A stretch of DNA of 64,000 nucleotides from Cyanophora paradoxa (taxonomy: Eukaryota; Glaucocystophyceae; Cyanophorales; Cyanophoraceae), in the NCBI GenBank assembly GCA_004431415.1, contig QPMI01000035.1:124001-188000 (forward strand), given 5' to 3'. Below, in pieces: positions 29,255-39,756 of this stretch. The notes beneath the pieces were generated by a model that saw only the letters and a program-made list of their open reading frames with translations, did no database searches and had not been told where the DNA came from. Position numbers and translations under genes: made by a program. Numbering within the stretch: the stretch's first letter is position 1; the number at the start of each line of letters is the position of its first letter.

Positions 29255-30423
29255 AAGTCGCTTTCCAAGGAGTTTGGCAAGTTCAGGAGTAGCATCTGAT
29301 GAGTTCTTTTTAGGTTTGGTCCAATAGGATATTTCGAGAGGGCTATAATAAGCCCCTGAAATCTGTTTGCAGTATTCCTGAACAAGTGATTTACCATTTG
29401 CACCAGCACCAGTCCACATGTAGAACTTCTGTGATTTTGTTGATCCAGTGAGGGCAATGGCAATAGATGCCAGAAGGTAGTTTCGCTCTGCTGGATCATC
29501 TACAATCTCTCTATAAATCTGATTGAGATGGTCTACTTTCTTGTGGTCTACATTCTCAGTATAATCATAACTCACACTCTTGCTCACCATATCTTCCAGT
29601 TTCCCCTTTCTGAAAGTCATAGTTGTCAGATCAAATACACCATTATCGAATCCAATTACATATGGAACTGTATCAATCTTTTCATAGAATTCATCATCAT
29701 TCAGCAGAGGGAGCAGATCAGTCAGAAGGGATTTGCGATATCCTGATTGTTTAAGATTTTTGGCAATAGAAATTAATGTTTTCGATTTCTCTTCGAAAGC
29801 TGTTCTATTCTCTTCATCCTTCAAAGCTCTTTGGCTATAATGCACAGCCCTGCCAAGGTATTGAGGGACAACAAGGCAACTTATGTCTAGGTAAATCTTT
29901 TGGTTTGTGTCATCATGCTCCCAAATCCCAGTATCAGTTTTGAGTTTGAACCATGACTTTTTGGAGTATCTCCAAGTATGTTGTAGTACTGTTGTAGTAC
30001 CTCTTTGCACACAAGACTGACATCATAATGAGCGCCTCCAGAACCAGCGGACTTATCAATGAGATTGAAGATATCAGATCGCATTCCAATGAAGATAAAT
30101 CGTTTTTTGCAATTGCCACTGTAGCTGGACACAATATACTTTTTATCTTCTCCTTTGGCTTTCATAACATACCAGTTATTCGATTCATGGGACCCATTGC
30201 AGCATGGGCAATTAAGTCCCTTATTAGCAGCATCAAAGTTAAAGCCCAGTTCAGTTTGAGAGATTATATTGGGATGCATAAAGCCCATATCCACCAGCTC
30301 TTTAAGAATACTCTTTTCCAATGCATCATGTGAGGTAGCATTAGCAGTATACTCACTCTTATAGATATAGTTCTCTACAATCCACTTTTTAAACTCATCA
30401 GTAGGCTCATTGAAATCACAGGT
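29255..30423 (-). repeat. Array unit 2
   Basis: Private variants: Thr for Ser in ALTGST near 29450, Lys in KTDTG near 29937, and an Arg codon (atcgcattcc) near 30078. It carries the same 11-bp duplication and frameshift as unit 1. Confidence 0.9.
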
Positions 30424-31592
30424 AAGTCGCTTTCCAAGGAGTTTGGCAAGTTCAGGAGTAGCATCTGATGAGTTCTTTTTAGGTTTGGTCCAATAGGATA
30501 TTTCGAGAGGGCTATAATAAGCCCCTGAAATCTGTTTGCAGTATTCCTGAACAAGTGATTTACCATTTGCACCAGCACCAGTCCACATGTAGAACTTCTG
30601 TGATTTTGTTGATCCACTGAGGGCAATGGCAATAGATGCCAGAAGGTAGTTTCGCTCTGCTGGATCATCTACAATCTCTCTATAAATCTGATTGAGATGG
30701 TCTACTTTCTTGTGGTCTACATTCTCAGTATAATCATAACCCACACTCTTGCTCACCATATCTTCCAGTTTCCCCTTTCTGAAAGTCATAGTTGTCAGAT
30801 CAAATACACCATTATCGAATCCAATTACATATGGAACTGTATCAATCTTTTCATAGAATTCATCATCATTCAGCAGAGGGAGCAGATCAGTCAGAAGGGA
30901 TTTGCGATATCCTGATTGTTTAAGATTTTTGGCAATAGAAATTAATGTTTTCGATTTCTCTTCGAAAGCTGTTCTATTCTCTTCATCCTTCAAAGCTCTT
31001 TGGCTATAATGCACAGCCCTGCCAAGGTATTGAGGGACAACAAGGCAACTTATGTCTAGGTAAATCTTTTGGTTTGTGTCATCATGCTCCCAAATCCCAG
31101 TATCAGTATTGAGTTTGAACCATGACTTTTTGGAGTATCTCCAAGTATGTTGTAGTACTGTTGTAGTACCTCTTTGCACACAAGACTGACATCATAATGA
31201 GCGCCTCCAGAACCAGCGGACTAATCAATGAGATTGAAGATATCAGATTGCATTCCAATGAAGATAAATCGTTTTTTGCAATTGCCACTGTAGCTGGACA
31301 CAATATACTTTTTATCTTCTCCTTTGGCTTTCATAACATACCAGTTATTCGATTCATGGGACCCATTGCAGCATGGGCAATTAAGTCCCTTATTAGCAGC
31401 ATCAAAGTTAAAGCCCAGTTCAGTTTGAGAGATTATATTGGGATGCATAAAGCCCATATCCACCAGCTCTTTAAGAATACTCTTTTCCAATGCATCATGT
31501 GAGGTAGCATTAGCAGTATACTCACTCTTATAGATATAGTTCTCTACAATCCACTTTTTAAACTCATCAGTAGGCTCATTGAAATCACAGGT
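30424..31592 (-). repeat. Array unit 3
   Basis: Shares with unit 4 a substitution (ggactaatcaatg near 31219) that makes a stop in the zinc-segment frame, and has a Gly codon (acccacac) near 30740 also seen in units 4 and 5. Confidence 0.9.
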
Positions 31593-32760
31593 AAGTCGCT
31601 TTCCAAGGAGTTTGGCAAGTTCAGGAGTAGCATCTGATGAGTTCTTTTTAGGTTTGGTCCAATAGGATATTTCGAGAGGGCTATAATAAGCCCCTGAAAT
31701 CTGTTTGCAGTATTCCTGAACAAGTGATTTACCATTTGCACCAGCACCAGTCCACATGTAGAACTTCTGTGATTTTGTTGATCCACTGAGGGCAATGGCA
31801 ATAGATGCCAGAAGGTAGTTTCGCTCTGCTGGATCATCTACAATCTCTCTATAAATCTGATTGAGATGGTCTACTTTCTTGTGGTCTACATTCTCAGTAT
31901 AATCATAACCCACACTCTTGCTCACCATATCTTCCAGTTTCCCCTTTCTGAAAGTCATAGTTGTCAGATCAAATACACCATTATCGAATCCAATTACATA
32001 TGGAACTGTATCAATCTTTTCATAGAATTCATCATCATTCAGCAGAGGGAGCAGATCAGTCAGAAGGGATTTGCGATATCCTGATTGTTTAAGATTTTTG
32101 GCAATAGAAATTAATGTTTTCGATTTCTCTTCGAAAGCTGTTCTATTCTCTTCATCCTTCAAAGCTCTTTGGCTATAATGCACAGCCCTGCCAAGGTATT
32201 GAGGGACAACAAGGCAACTTATGTCTAGGTAAATCTTTTGGTTTGTGTCATCATGCTCCCAAATCCCAGTATCAGTATTGAGTTTGAACCATGACTTTTT
32301 GGAGTATCTCCAAGTATGTTGTAGTACTGTTGTAGTACCTCTTTGCACACAAGACTGACATCATAATGAGCGCCTCCAGAACCAGCGGACTAATCAATGA
32401 GATTGAAGATATCAGATTGCATTCCAATGAAGATAAATCGTTTTTTGCAATTGCCACTGTAGCTGGACACAATATACTTTTATCTTCTCCTTTGGCTTTC
32501 ATAACATACCAGTTATTCGATTCATGGGACCCATTGCAGCATGGGCAATTAAGTCCCTTATTAGCAGCATCAAAGTTAAAGCCCAGTTCAGTTTGAGAGA
32601 TTATATTGGGATGCATAAAGCCCATATCCACCAGCTCTTTAAGAATACTCTTTTCCAATGCATCATGTGAGGTAGCATTAGCAGTATACTCACTCTTATA
32701 GATATAGTTCTCTACAATCCACTTTTTAAACTCATCAGTAGGCTCATTGAAATCACAGGT
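31593..32760 (-). repeat. Array unit 4, 1 bp shorter
   Basis: One T is missing in the run at about 32,476-32,481, changing the frame of the zinc segment. It shares the unit 3 stop variant near 32,388. Confidence 0.9.
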
Positions 32761-33928
32761 AAGTCGCTTTCCAAGGAGTTTGGCAAGTTCAGGAGTAGCA
32801 TCTGATGAGTTCTTTTTAGGTTTGGTCCAATAGGATATTTCGAGAGGGCTATAATAAGCCCCTGAAATCTGTTTGCAGTATTCCTGAACAAGTGATTTAC
32901 CATTTGCACCAGCACCAGTCCACATGTAGAACTTCTGTGATTTTGTTGATCCACTGAGGGCAATGGCAATAGATGCCAGAAGGTAGTTTCGCTCTGCTGG
33001 ATCATCTACAATCTCTCTATAAATCTGATTGAGATGGTCTACTTTCTTGTGGTCTACATTCTCAGTATAATCATAACCCACACTCTTGCTCACCATATCT
33101 TCCAGTTTCCCCTTTCTGAAAGTCATAGTTGTCAGATCAAATACACCATTATCGAATCCAATTACATATGGAACTGTATCAATCTTTTCATAGAATTCAT
33201 CATCATTCAGCAGAGGAGCAGATCAGTCAGAAGGGATTTGCGATATCCTGATTGTTTAAGATTTTTGGCAATAGAAATTAATGTTTTCGATTTCTCTTCG
33301 AAAGCTGTTCTATTCTCTTCATCCTTCAAAGCTCTTTGGCTATAATGCACAGCCCTGCCAAGGTATTGAGGGACAACAAGGCAACTTATGTCTAGGTAAA
33401 TCTTTTGGTTTGTGTCATCATGCTCCCAAATCCCAGTATCAGTATTGAGTTTGAACCATGACTTTTTGGAGTATCTCCAAGTATGTTGTAGTACTGTTGT
33501 AGTACCTCTTTGCACACAAGACTGACATCATAATGAGCGCCTCCAGAACCAGCGGACTTATCAATGAGATTGAAGATATCAGATTGCATTCCAATGAAGA
33601 TAAATCGTTTTTTGCAATTGCCACTGTAGCTGGACACAATATACTTTTTATCTTCTCCTTTGGCTTTCATAACATACCAGTTATTCGATTCATGGGACCC
33701 ATTGCAGCATGGGCAATTAAGTCCCTTATTAGCAGCATCAAAGTTAAAGCCCAGTTCAGTTTGAGAGATTATATTGGGATGCATAAAGCCCATATCCACC
33801 AGCTCTTTAAGAATACTCTTTTCCAATGCATCATGTGAGGTAGCATTAGCAGGATACTCACTCTTATAGATATAGTTCTCTACAATCCACTTTTTAAACT
33901 CATCAGTAGGCTCATTGAAATCACAGGT
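32761..33928 (-). repeat. Array unit 5, 1 bp shorter
   Basis: One G is missing at about 33,215 (cagaggagc versus cagagggagc), which truncates the D5_N frame. The right end has the unit 1-type ggatac variant (Pro codon). Confidence 0.9.
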
Positions 33929-34176
33929 AAGTCGCTTTCCAAGGAGTTTGGCAAGTTCAGGAGTAGCATCTGATGAGTTCTTTTTAGGTTTGGTCCAATA
34001 GGATATTTCGAGAGGGCTATAATAAGCCCCTGAAATCTGTTTGCAGTATTCCTGAACAAGTGATTTACCATTTGCACCAGCACCAGTCCACATGTAGAAC
34101 TTCTGTGATTTTGTTGATCCACTGAGGGCAATGGCAATAGATGCCAGAAGGTAGTTTCGCTCTGCTGGATCATCTA
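33929..34176 (-). repeat. Array unit 6, partial (248 bp)
   Basis: Contains only the Walker A part of the helicase core. It breaks off inside the codons for DDPAERN and is joined out of frame to the primase N-terminus. The zinc segment, primase domain and D5_N domain that should follow are absent. Confidence 0.85.
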
Positions 34177-34355
34177 GTTGCCAGCGCTTCCTCATACTTT
34201 TCCCAGGACCAAGCACCTCCCTTATGCTTGAAAACAGGGTCTTTGCTGTCAGGTTTCACTGGGATAATCATGTTTTTGGCAAGTTCCTCATCAGATCTGA
34301 GCCAGTTAGCGAGCGAGTTGAGCGATTTAGTCTGTTTGGCGTTCATTTCAGCCAT
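34170..34355 (-). pseudogene. N-terminal fragment of the D5-type primase-helicase
   Basis: 61 residues from the ATG at 34355. LAKNMIIPVKPDSKDPVFKH then GGAWSWEKYEEAL matches the start of archaeo-eukaryotic primase/D5 proteins, where the PVKPxxKxPxxxxWxxW element leads the primase domain. After EALATR the frame hits a stop at the joint with the array. The catalytic part of the primase is missing from the window, so no functional primase is encoded here. Confidence 0.7.
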
Positions 34356-34510
34356 TGGGGGTCCCTTTTATATATATTCAGCGATTGGGGGTCCCTTTAT
34401 GAAATTTATCCACATGATATATCGAGTGGTTTAGATACAAAAAGGATGAATTGGTATTTTAGCGAATAAACAGCATATCCCCAGCCTAGTAATATGCTGG
34501 GAAAAATAAT

Positions 34511-34765
34511 TTAGACATGTTTCGATTTTCTCCCTCTGTTTGAGTAAGGGACATCATACAAATACTTGACAAAGCAGACTGCATTGGCTACATACTTTCG
34601 CTGACATGAACTTGCAATTTTCATTGCTCTATAGGTATCATCTGTTTGATATAGATCTCTAAGCTGTGTGGCTATTTTTTCGTTAAACTTTTTGATTTGA
34701 GCCTTACCTTTTTCAGTTTGCTGGTTCCTCTTCAGAGCTCTCTTCTGGGCTTCACTGAGTGGCAT
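34511..34765 (-). CDS. Small basic protein with AT-hook-like end
   Basis: 84 residues: MPLSEAQKRALKRNQQTEKG, a basic helix, then YSNRGRKSKHV. Helical and charged like the 26649 protein, and also ending in an RGRxxK motif. Likely nucleic-acid binding; no family recognised. A TCTCT/AGAGA motif lies 11 bases upstream. Confidence 0.5.
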   Translation of the reverse strand: MPLSEAQKRALKRNQQTEKGKAQIKKFNEKIATQLRDLYQTDDTYRAMKIASSCQRKYVANAVCFVKYLYDVPYSNRGRKSKHV

Positions 34766-34775
34766 TGTTCCTCTG

Positions 34776-34797
34776 TCTCTCTTAATATATATAGAGA
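34776..34797 (-). promoter_or_regulatory. TCTCT..AGAGA motif upstream of 34765
   Basis: On the minus strand: tctctatatatattaagaga, a TA-rich centre between TCTCT and AGAGA arms, 11 bases before the ATG. Same class as 5973 and 26365. Confidence 0.4.
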
Positions 34798-34821
34798 ATT
34801 CTTTAAATCATTTTTTGTTGC

Positions 34822-35169
34822 TCAGCCAAATGTAATTGTTTCAACATCACATGCATTGTAGTCCAGAATGTTGAACAAGGTGAACTCTGGATACTGTAAT
34901 GTGTTTCTACAGAATGGGCATTTTGTATTCCCGACTATTTCCTCTTGCTGTTTCATACACCCTATACAGATTGTCTTGAAGCACTGATCACACACAAACT
35001 GATCATAGCTAGTCTCATCACATTTACATAAACTGCATAGAATTCGTTTATATTCTGAGTTTTCACAGGTTTCGTTTCTTTCTTTAATGCTTCTCATGAT
35101 GGCTGGAACACTAAGCGTTCTTTGACCGTCCGGATTCATTCTTGCTATTTGGCTTCTATATATATACAA
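34822..35169 (-). CDS. Viral RING-finger protein
   Basis: 115 residues, or 105 from the second Met at 35139. The RING is CSLCKCDE, then FVCDQCFKTICIGCMKQQEE, then CPFCRNTL, giving CxxC, CxxC, CxxC and CxxC pairs with a C4C4-like pattern (no clear His). Such small RING proteins in large DNA viruses usually act as E3 ubiquitin ligases on host or viral proteins. The gene is divergent from 35251. It has AT-rich viral codon use, unlike the host RING exon at 9650. Confidence 0.75.
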   Translation of the reverse strand: MYIYRSQIARMNPDGQRTLSVPAIMRSIKERNETCENSEYKRILCSLCKCDETSYDQFVCDQCFKTICIGCMKQQEEIVGNTKCPFCRNTLQYPEFTLFNILDYNACDVETITFG

Positions 35170-35250
35170 TATAAAAATTCCTTAAGTATTTTTGCGTTCG
35201 GAATATCCTTATTTAAAACCTCCCCTTTTAGTAGGAACAAGTTAGGAACT

Positions 35251-35886
35251 ATGCCCCGAATCAGCAACAGACTCATTAGAGAGAAGAAATGGGAACTCAT
35301 GGGATTACTTGGAACACTGTATGCAGCCCATGAAATCACAGAGGCTGAATATGACCGGGAAATCGGATTTATTTCAAGGGGCAGACCCACTTTAGCAAAA
35401 TCAACCAGAAAAGCCAATAACCTCTATGATAAAGTTGAAACTCTTGATGAACTGGATCGCCTGAGGCAAATAGAACCAGAGGCAGAAGATGGTACAGCAA
35501 TGAATGCATTATATCGCTGGCTCACATACAGAGCCAGAAGGGAAGTTGTTGTAGATGTGATTGAATATTTAGATAGAATTGCAACCTCTCTACCAAAACG
35601 TTTAAGAGACAGTCTAGATCAATTCAGGGCAATCAAAGTTCGCTTATCGTTTATCTGCAAGTTCGTAAAAGTCAGCAATCCACAGGTTTGGATATCGAAA
35701 TACATTTACAGCGATTATTTTGTATTAACCAAATCGAACAGAATGTGTCAGGAACAGATGAATGTGGTCGATAGCTATCGATTGGAGAGAATCGAAATGC
35801 TAAGAGTTGCTATTATGAGTTATGCCCCAACTGGTGCTGCTATGTTAAAACACCAGAATCAATTGCAGCCAAGGGAGCCACAGTGA
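35251..35886 (+). CDS. Unknown protein, probably the detached N-terminus of polymerase B
   Basis: 211 residues from the ATG at 35251. The first 120 are helical with no recognised domain. From about residue 125, AIKVRLSFICKFVKVSNPQ then YIYSDYFVL resembles the N-terminal beta segment that starts the polymerase region in Polinton PolB proteins. The next ORF begins in another frame within this one and carries the following PolB segment (YVKTPESIAAKGATVNIRN). So a frameshift around 35,800-35,840 probably split one gene. The alternative is a separate small gene overlapping PolB. Confidence 0.5.
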   Translation: MPRISNRLIREKKWELMGLLGTLYAAHEITEAEYDREIGFISRGRPTLAKSTRKANNLYDKVETLDELDRLRQIEPEAEDGTAMNALYRWLTYRARREVVVDVIEYLDRIATSLPKRLRDSLDQFRAIKVRLSFICKFVKVSNPQVWISKYIYSDYFVLTKSNRMCQEQMNVVDSYRLERIEMLRVAIMSYAPTGAAMLKHQNQLQPREPQ

Positions 35887-38367
35887 ATATTCGAAATATT
35901 GATGATTCTTGCTTTGAAAATGCCATTTTGGCATGGATCCATAGGAAAGATGTGAATTCCCACAAAAGAAGTGAGCTTACACAATATCGCAAATGGAAAT
36001 ACTCACCAACTACATACAATCCTTTGGCACTCAATTTCGATAACATCCCATTCCCTGTTCCCTGTGATGCTGAAATCATTGATAAATTCGAATCTCAAAA
36101 TGCAGGCATCAGCATAAACATATTTGGAATGGATCGAGATGTTATATATCCCCTACATCCATCCAGCAACCCAGGCAGAAAGCAAAAGATTAATCTCATG
36201 CTCATTCATGATGATGAAGGGAATGGTCACTATATAACAATCATGTCCCTTTCAAGACTTCTCAGAGTTGCCCTTGATAAAACCAAGGATCAAAAGTTAC
36301 ACTACTGTGATACATGCTTATCTCGATTCAGGTCTGAAGCTAAACTCACTGCTCATGTGGACTGAAACAGATGCTTTGATTGGAGACTCTCAAAGGGAAT
36401 CACACCAAAACCTGAGACCACCATAGAGTTTGGACTGAAAAACCTCAGGAAAACTGTTTCGCTTCCTGTTGTGGTCTACTGCAAGATTGAACATAGAAGC
36501 ATCCCCATTGATGCATCGAAATCCAAGAGAGAAGTCTCAGCAGTCAACCTGAGAGTAGTCACTGGGGCAGATGTTCAAGATTTTCGATTTGAGGGCAGGA
36601 TCCAATGGGAGGTCTGTTTGAATGCTTGGAATCCAAAGCAAGAGAACTGATCGATTTCCTGTTTACCAATATTCCCATGAATGAACTCACAGATGAGCAG
36701 AAAGCAATTTACAAGGCTACTAAACACTGTTACCTTTGCAGTGAAAGGTTCACCAAAGAGAACTTCAAATGCAGGGATCATGATCATCACACAGGTCAGT
36801 ACATTGCTCCTGCATGCAGAAACTGCAATCTACATAGGAGAATCTCAAAGCAAACCAAAGTTGCAGTGGTTGTTGACCAAATGGATGACTGTGGGACATT
36901 CATTTTCAGAAAAATAGCAGGCATGGGTGATAAAAAGCGAATCGAAATCCTTTCGAAAAACTTTGATCAATACCAATCATTGCAATGGGGTCTTTACAAG
37001 TTCATTGATGCAAGTAAATTCATGGATTTCGGAGCTGCTGATGTGACTGAGTTAATGAACAAATTCCAGGCTTTTAGAAGGCTTTCACACTCAGTATATG
37101 GACTTGACCCAGTTCATTATGTATCTGCACCTGAGTTATCTTGGGATGCTATGCTTAGGACCACCAAGGCAAAAATAGAGCTAATAATTGATGTAGAGCA
37201 ATACGAATTTGTTGAGAGGGGAATCAGGGGTGGCTTTGCAACAATGCCTTGTAGGTATGCTGAGGCTGATGGTGAGAACTCCCATATTATGCTGTTTGAT
37301 GCTAACAACTTGTATGGCTACTGTTTGAGTCAGCCAATTCCAGTTAGTGATTTAAGATGGGAGACCGAATTCAACCCACAAGATAACAGATCCAGTTTCC
37401 TAGAAGTTGATCTGGATTACCCAATTAGGCTGTTTCTAGATCACAGTGATTTCCGCCTTATTATTAACAAGAAAATAGTAGAATATGCAGAATTATCACA
37501 ATATCAAAAGAGCCTATTGGATCTCTCAGGAGAAGAGCTTGATAAAACCCCTTAGCTTACTGCAACTTTTGGTTCTGTGACCAACTATGTGATTTCTGAG
37601 CCTCTTCTACAGTATCTGTTGGACAAAGGTGTGAAATTAAAGAAAATTCACAGGGTCCTATCATTAACTGTGGCTCCTGTAATGAAACCCTAGATTGAGC
37701 TGAACACTGAGATGAGAAGGAAAGCAGTGAATAAATTCGAGGCTGATTTCTATAAACTGATGAATAATTCAATCTATGGGAAATGCATTGAATCATGTAG
37801 AGGTCGATCTGTGGTTAAGATTGCCAACACTGAGAAGCTATTTATGAAATATGCTGCCTCTCCTTTAGTGAAATCAACAAGTCCCTGCATAACTACAAGT
37901 TCTTCTATGATACTGTGAGGTCCCAATGGTCCAAAGCCAAGTTACTATTCCATGATACTGATTCCTTTTGTCTATATATTGAATCTAAGACCATTGCAAA
38001 AGATATAGAGAGTATTGCTGATTCTTTGGACCTTGGAGGTGATTCAAGAATGACCCCAGGTAAATACAAAAATGAAATGCCTGGCTCTGCAATACTGGAG
38101 TATGTAGGTCTGAGAGCAAAAGTTTACAGTTTCAGAACTGCTGAGATTGAGAGGAGTAAGCTCTCTGGGACTTCCACTGAGGAACTCCAATTCAATGATT
38201 TTAAGGAGTGTTTATTTGCAGGTATCAGCAAGACTGTGACTGCAAAGCAGAAAAGAAGGACAGATCACACAATAATAGATACTGTGAGTAGAAGGGTTGC
38301 CCTAAACTGCTTTGATGCAAAGAGATACATCTTACCAGATGGTATTAATTCTGTTCCTTTTAATTAA
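35883..38367 (+). pseudogene. polB: Family B DNA polymerase (Polinton type), disrupted
   Basis: Pieces in order: 35883-36365 (NIRNIDDSCFENAILAWIH, then zinc-like CDTCLSRF); a TGA at 36363 followed by 80 more codons in frame; a frameshift near 36,600; 36605-37556 with a zinc cluster (CYLCSERF...CRDHDHH...CRNCNLH) and motif A FDANNLYGY; TAG at 37554; TAG at 37691; motif B MNNSIYGK; a frameshift near 37,870; motif C FHDTDS; and the C-terminus DAKRYILPDGI. Motifs A, B and C are all present, so this was a full protein-primed-type PolB. The exonuclease I motif position reads YCKIE where YADFE is usual, so the proofreading Asp is replaced. The integrase starts 3 bases after its stop. Confidence 0.85.
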
Positions 38368-38370
38368 GAG

Positions 38371-39756
38371 ATGCCAGCAACTGGAAGAATAGTTAGGAGA
38401 ACCACTGAGCAACTACACGGTAACCTACTGCCCATCACAGTTCCAAAGGAGGAAAAGGGGGAATCTCGAATTGTAAAAAAGTCTGAAATGAAAGAGCTTG
38501 TCCCAGTAGAGATCCCAGTTGCTATTGCAGTGAAAGAAACCAGCAAGATTGCTAAGAGATTCTATGATGTGAGAACTGGTTACAAAGGGCTTCAAGCAAT
38601 GAGGGCTGAGTTACCAGATGAATCCTATAAGCAGTTGCAAGAGTTCTATAAAAAGCAAGAGGTAGTTCAGATCAATGCACCTGCTATATCTAGAAAGAGA
38701 GATCCCATGGTCCCAATAAGGCAACCCCTTGATACCTATGTGATTGATTTGCTCTTTTTCCCAGCTTATAAGAAACAAAACAATGGCTATGATACCTTTA
38801 TGACTGCAATGGAATCCACACTGAGAACTGGGTATATTATACCTATAAGGGATAAATCAGCTCTCACTACATTAGCTGCATTTAAACAGCTTGAGATGAG
38901 AGTGGCAAGACCCATAGTAAAAGTTCAATCAGATGCTGGGAGTGAATTCCAAAATCGAATATTCCAGGAGTATCTATCTAGTAAATACATAGAACACCAA
39001 GTGAGTGGAACTGCAGACCACAGAAGCCAAGGTCGAATTGAAGCCTTTAACAAGCAGATTAAGAGATTGATCACAAACTACTGCATAGCTAATAACACAG
39101 CTAGATTCTTTGATGTGTTGGGTGATATTGAGTTTAATTACAATAATACAGTTCACTCAGCTACTAAGATGAAGCCAGTTGAAACTACAGAGGAGCATTA
39201 TAGGTATATAGTGGGATTAGAAGATGAAAGATTCAAGAAATCAATAGCTTATCTTGATACCATGCAGCCTGGCATGTTTGTTAGAGTGAAAGTTGAGAAG
39301 AACCCCTTTGCTAAACAGGGTAACAATTGGTCTAGGATGGTTTACACTGTTGATAGTAGAGAAGGCTTTAAGTTTAAGCTAAAGAGTCCCACTGGTGAGA
39401 TCATAGATAACAGGTTTGCTTTCCATGAGCTTTTGCCTGTGAATGCAGTTGAGTATCTGGAAACCCCTACAGTGGATGCCTTAGAGCAAGCTAAAGAGGA
39501 AGCCAGGGTTGATGCTGCTATAAGGAGAGAAGGCATAGAAGCTGCTAATGAAGTCCCAGATAAGCCTTTGATAGAGGCTAGAAAGGAGAAGGCTGGCAAA
39601 GTTAACAGGGAACTCAAAAAGCTCACTATAGCAGGCACACAGAAACTTTCAGAAGTGAATAGCCAGAGATGGTATAATGACTTTCAGACTACTAAGGAGT
39701 CATATACAGCCCCTAAACCTCAAAGAACACTAAGAGAAAGGACCAAAACTAGCTAG
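38371..39756 (+). CDS. Retrovirus-type (RVE) integrase, DD35E, intact
   Basis: 461 residues. The catalytic core has Asp126 (YVIDLLF), Asp188 (QSDAGSEF) and Glu224 (QGRIEAFNKQI), with exactly 35 residues between the second Asp and the Glu. Residues 285-345 (GMFVRVKV, then NNWSRMVYTV and FKFKLKS) look like the SH3/chromodomain-like C-terminal DNA-binding region of Polinton integrases. A charged tail follows. The family inserts double-stranded viral DNA into the host chromosome by strand transfer, using inverted terminal repeats. It is the best evidence that island 2 arrived by integration. The frame is fully open although the polymerase just upstream is broken. No classic HHCC zinc domain is seen at the N-terminus. 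Confidence 0.9.
   Translation: MPATGRIVRRTTEQLHGNLLPITVPKEEKGESRIVKKSEMKELVPVEIPVAIAVKETSKIAKRFYDVRTGYKGLQAMRAELPDESYKQLQEFYKKQEVVQINAPAISRKRDPMVPIRQPLDTYVIDLLFFPAYKKQNNGYDTFMTAMESTLRTGYIIPIRDKSALTTLAAFKQLEMRVARPIVKVQSDAGSEFQNRIFQEYLSSKYIEHQVSGTADHRSQGRIEAFNKQIKRLITNYCIANNTARFFDVLGDIEFNYNNTVHSATKMKPVETTEEHYRYIVGLEDERFKKSIAYLDTMQPGMFVRVKVEKNPFAKQGNNWSRMVYTVDSREGFKFKLKSPTGEIIDNRFAFHELLPVNAVEYLETPTVDALEQAKEEARVDAAIRREGIEAANEVPDKPLIEARKEKAGKVNRELKKLTIAGTQKLSEVNSQRWYNDFQTTKESYTAPKPQRTLRERTKTS

Larger units (their letters stand above)
28086..34176 (-). repeat. 1169-bp tandem array from the primase-helicase gene
   Basis: Five full units and one 248-bp partial unit, with starts (aagtcgctttccaagg) at 28086, 29255, 30424, 31593, 32761 and 33929. 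Unit lengths are 1169, 1169, 1169, 1168 and 1168. On the minus strand each unit holds a zinc-binding segment (NCPCC...NCKKRF), the D5_N domain and the Walker A half of the SF3 helicase. Units are almost identical; only a handful of substitutions and two 1-bp deletions separate them. 1169 is not a multiple of three, so units cannot read through. The array ends at ggatcatcta, joined abruptly to the gene's N-terminal fragment at 34177. Confidence 0.95.

Noticed and set aside
28359-33345. Repeated plus-strand frames of 72-103 codons in the helicase array
   Set aside because: They recur every 1169 bp only because the array does, and they are antisense shadows of the D5_N and zinc segments.
35883-38367. 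Reassigned stop codons as the explanation for PolB stops
   Set aside because: Both TGA and TAG occur and there are frameshifts as well, while the adjacent integrase, capsid and ATPase genes use standard stops.
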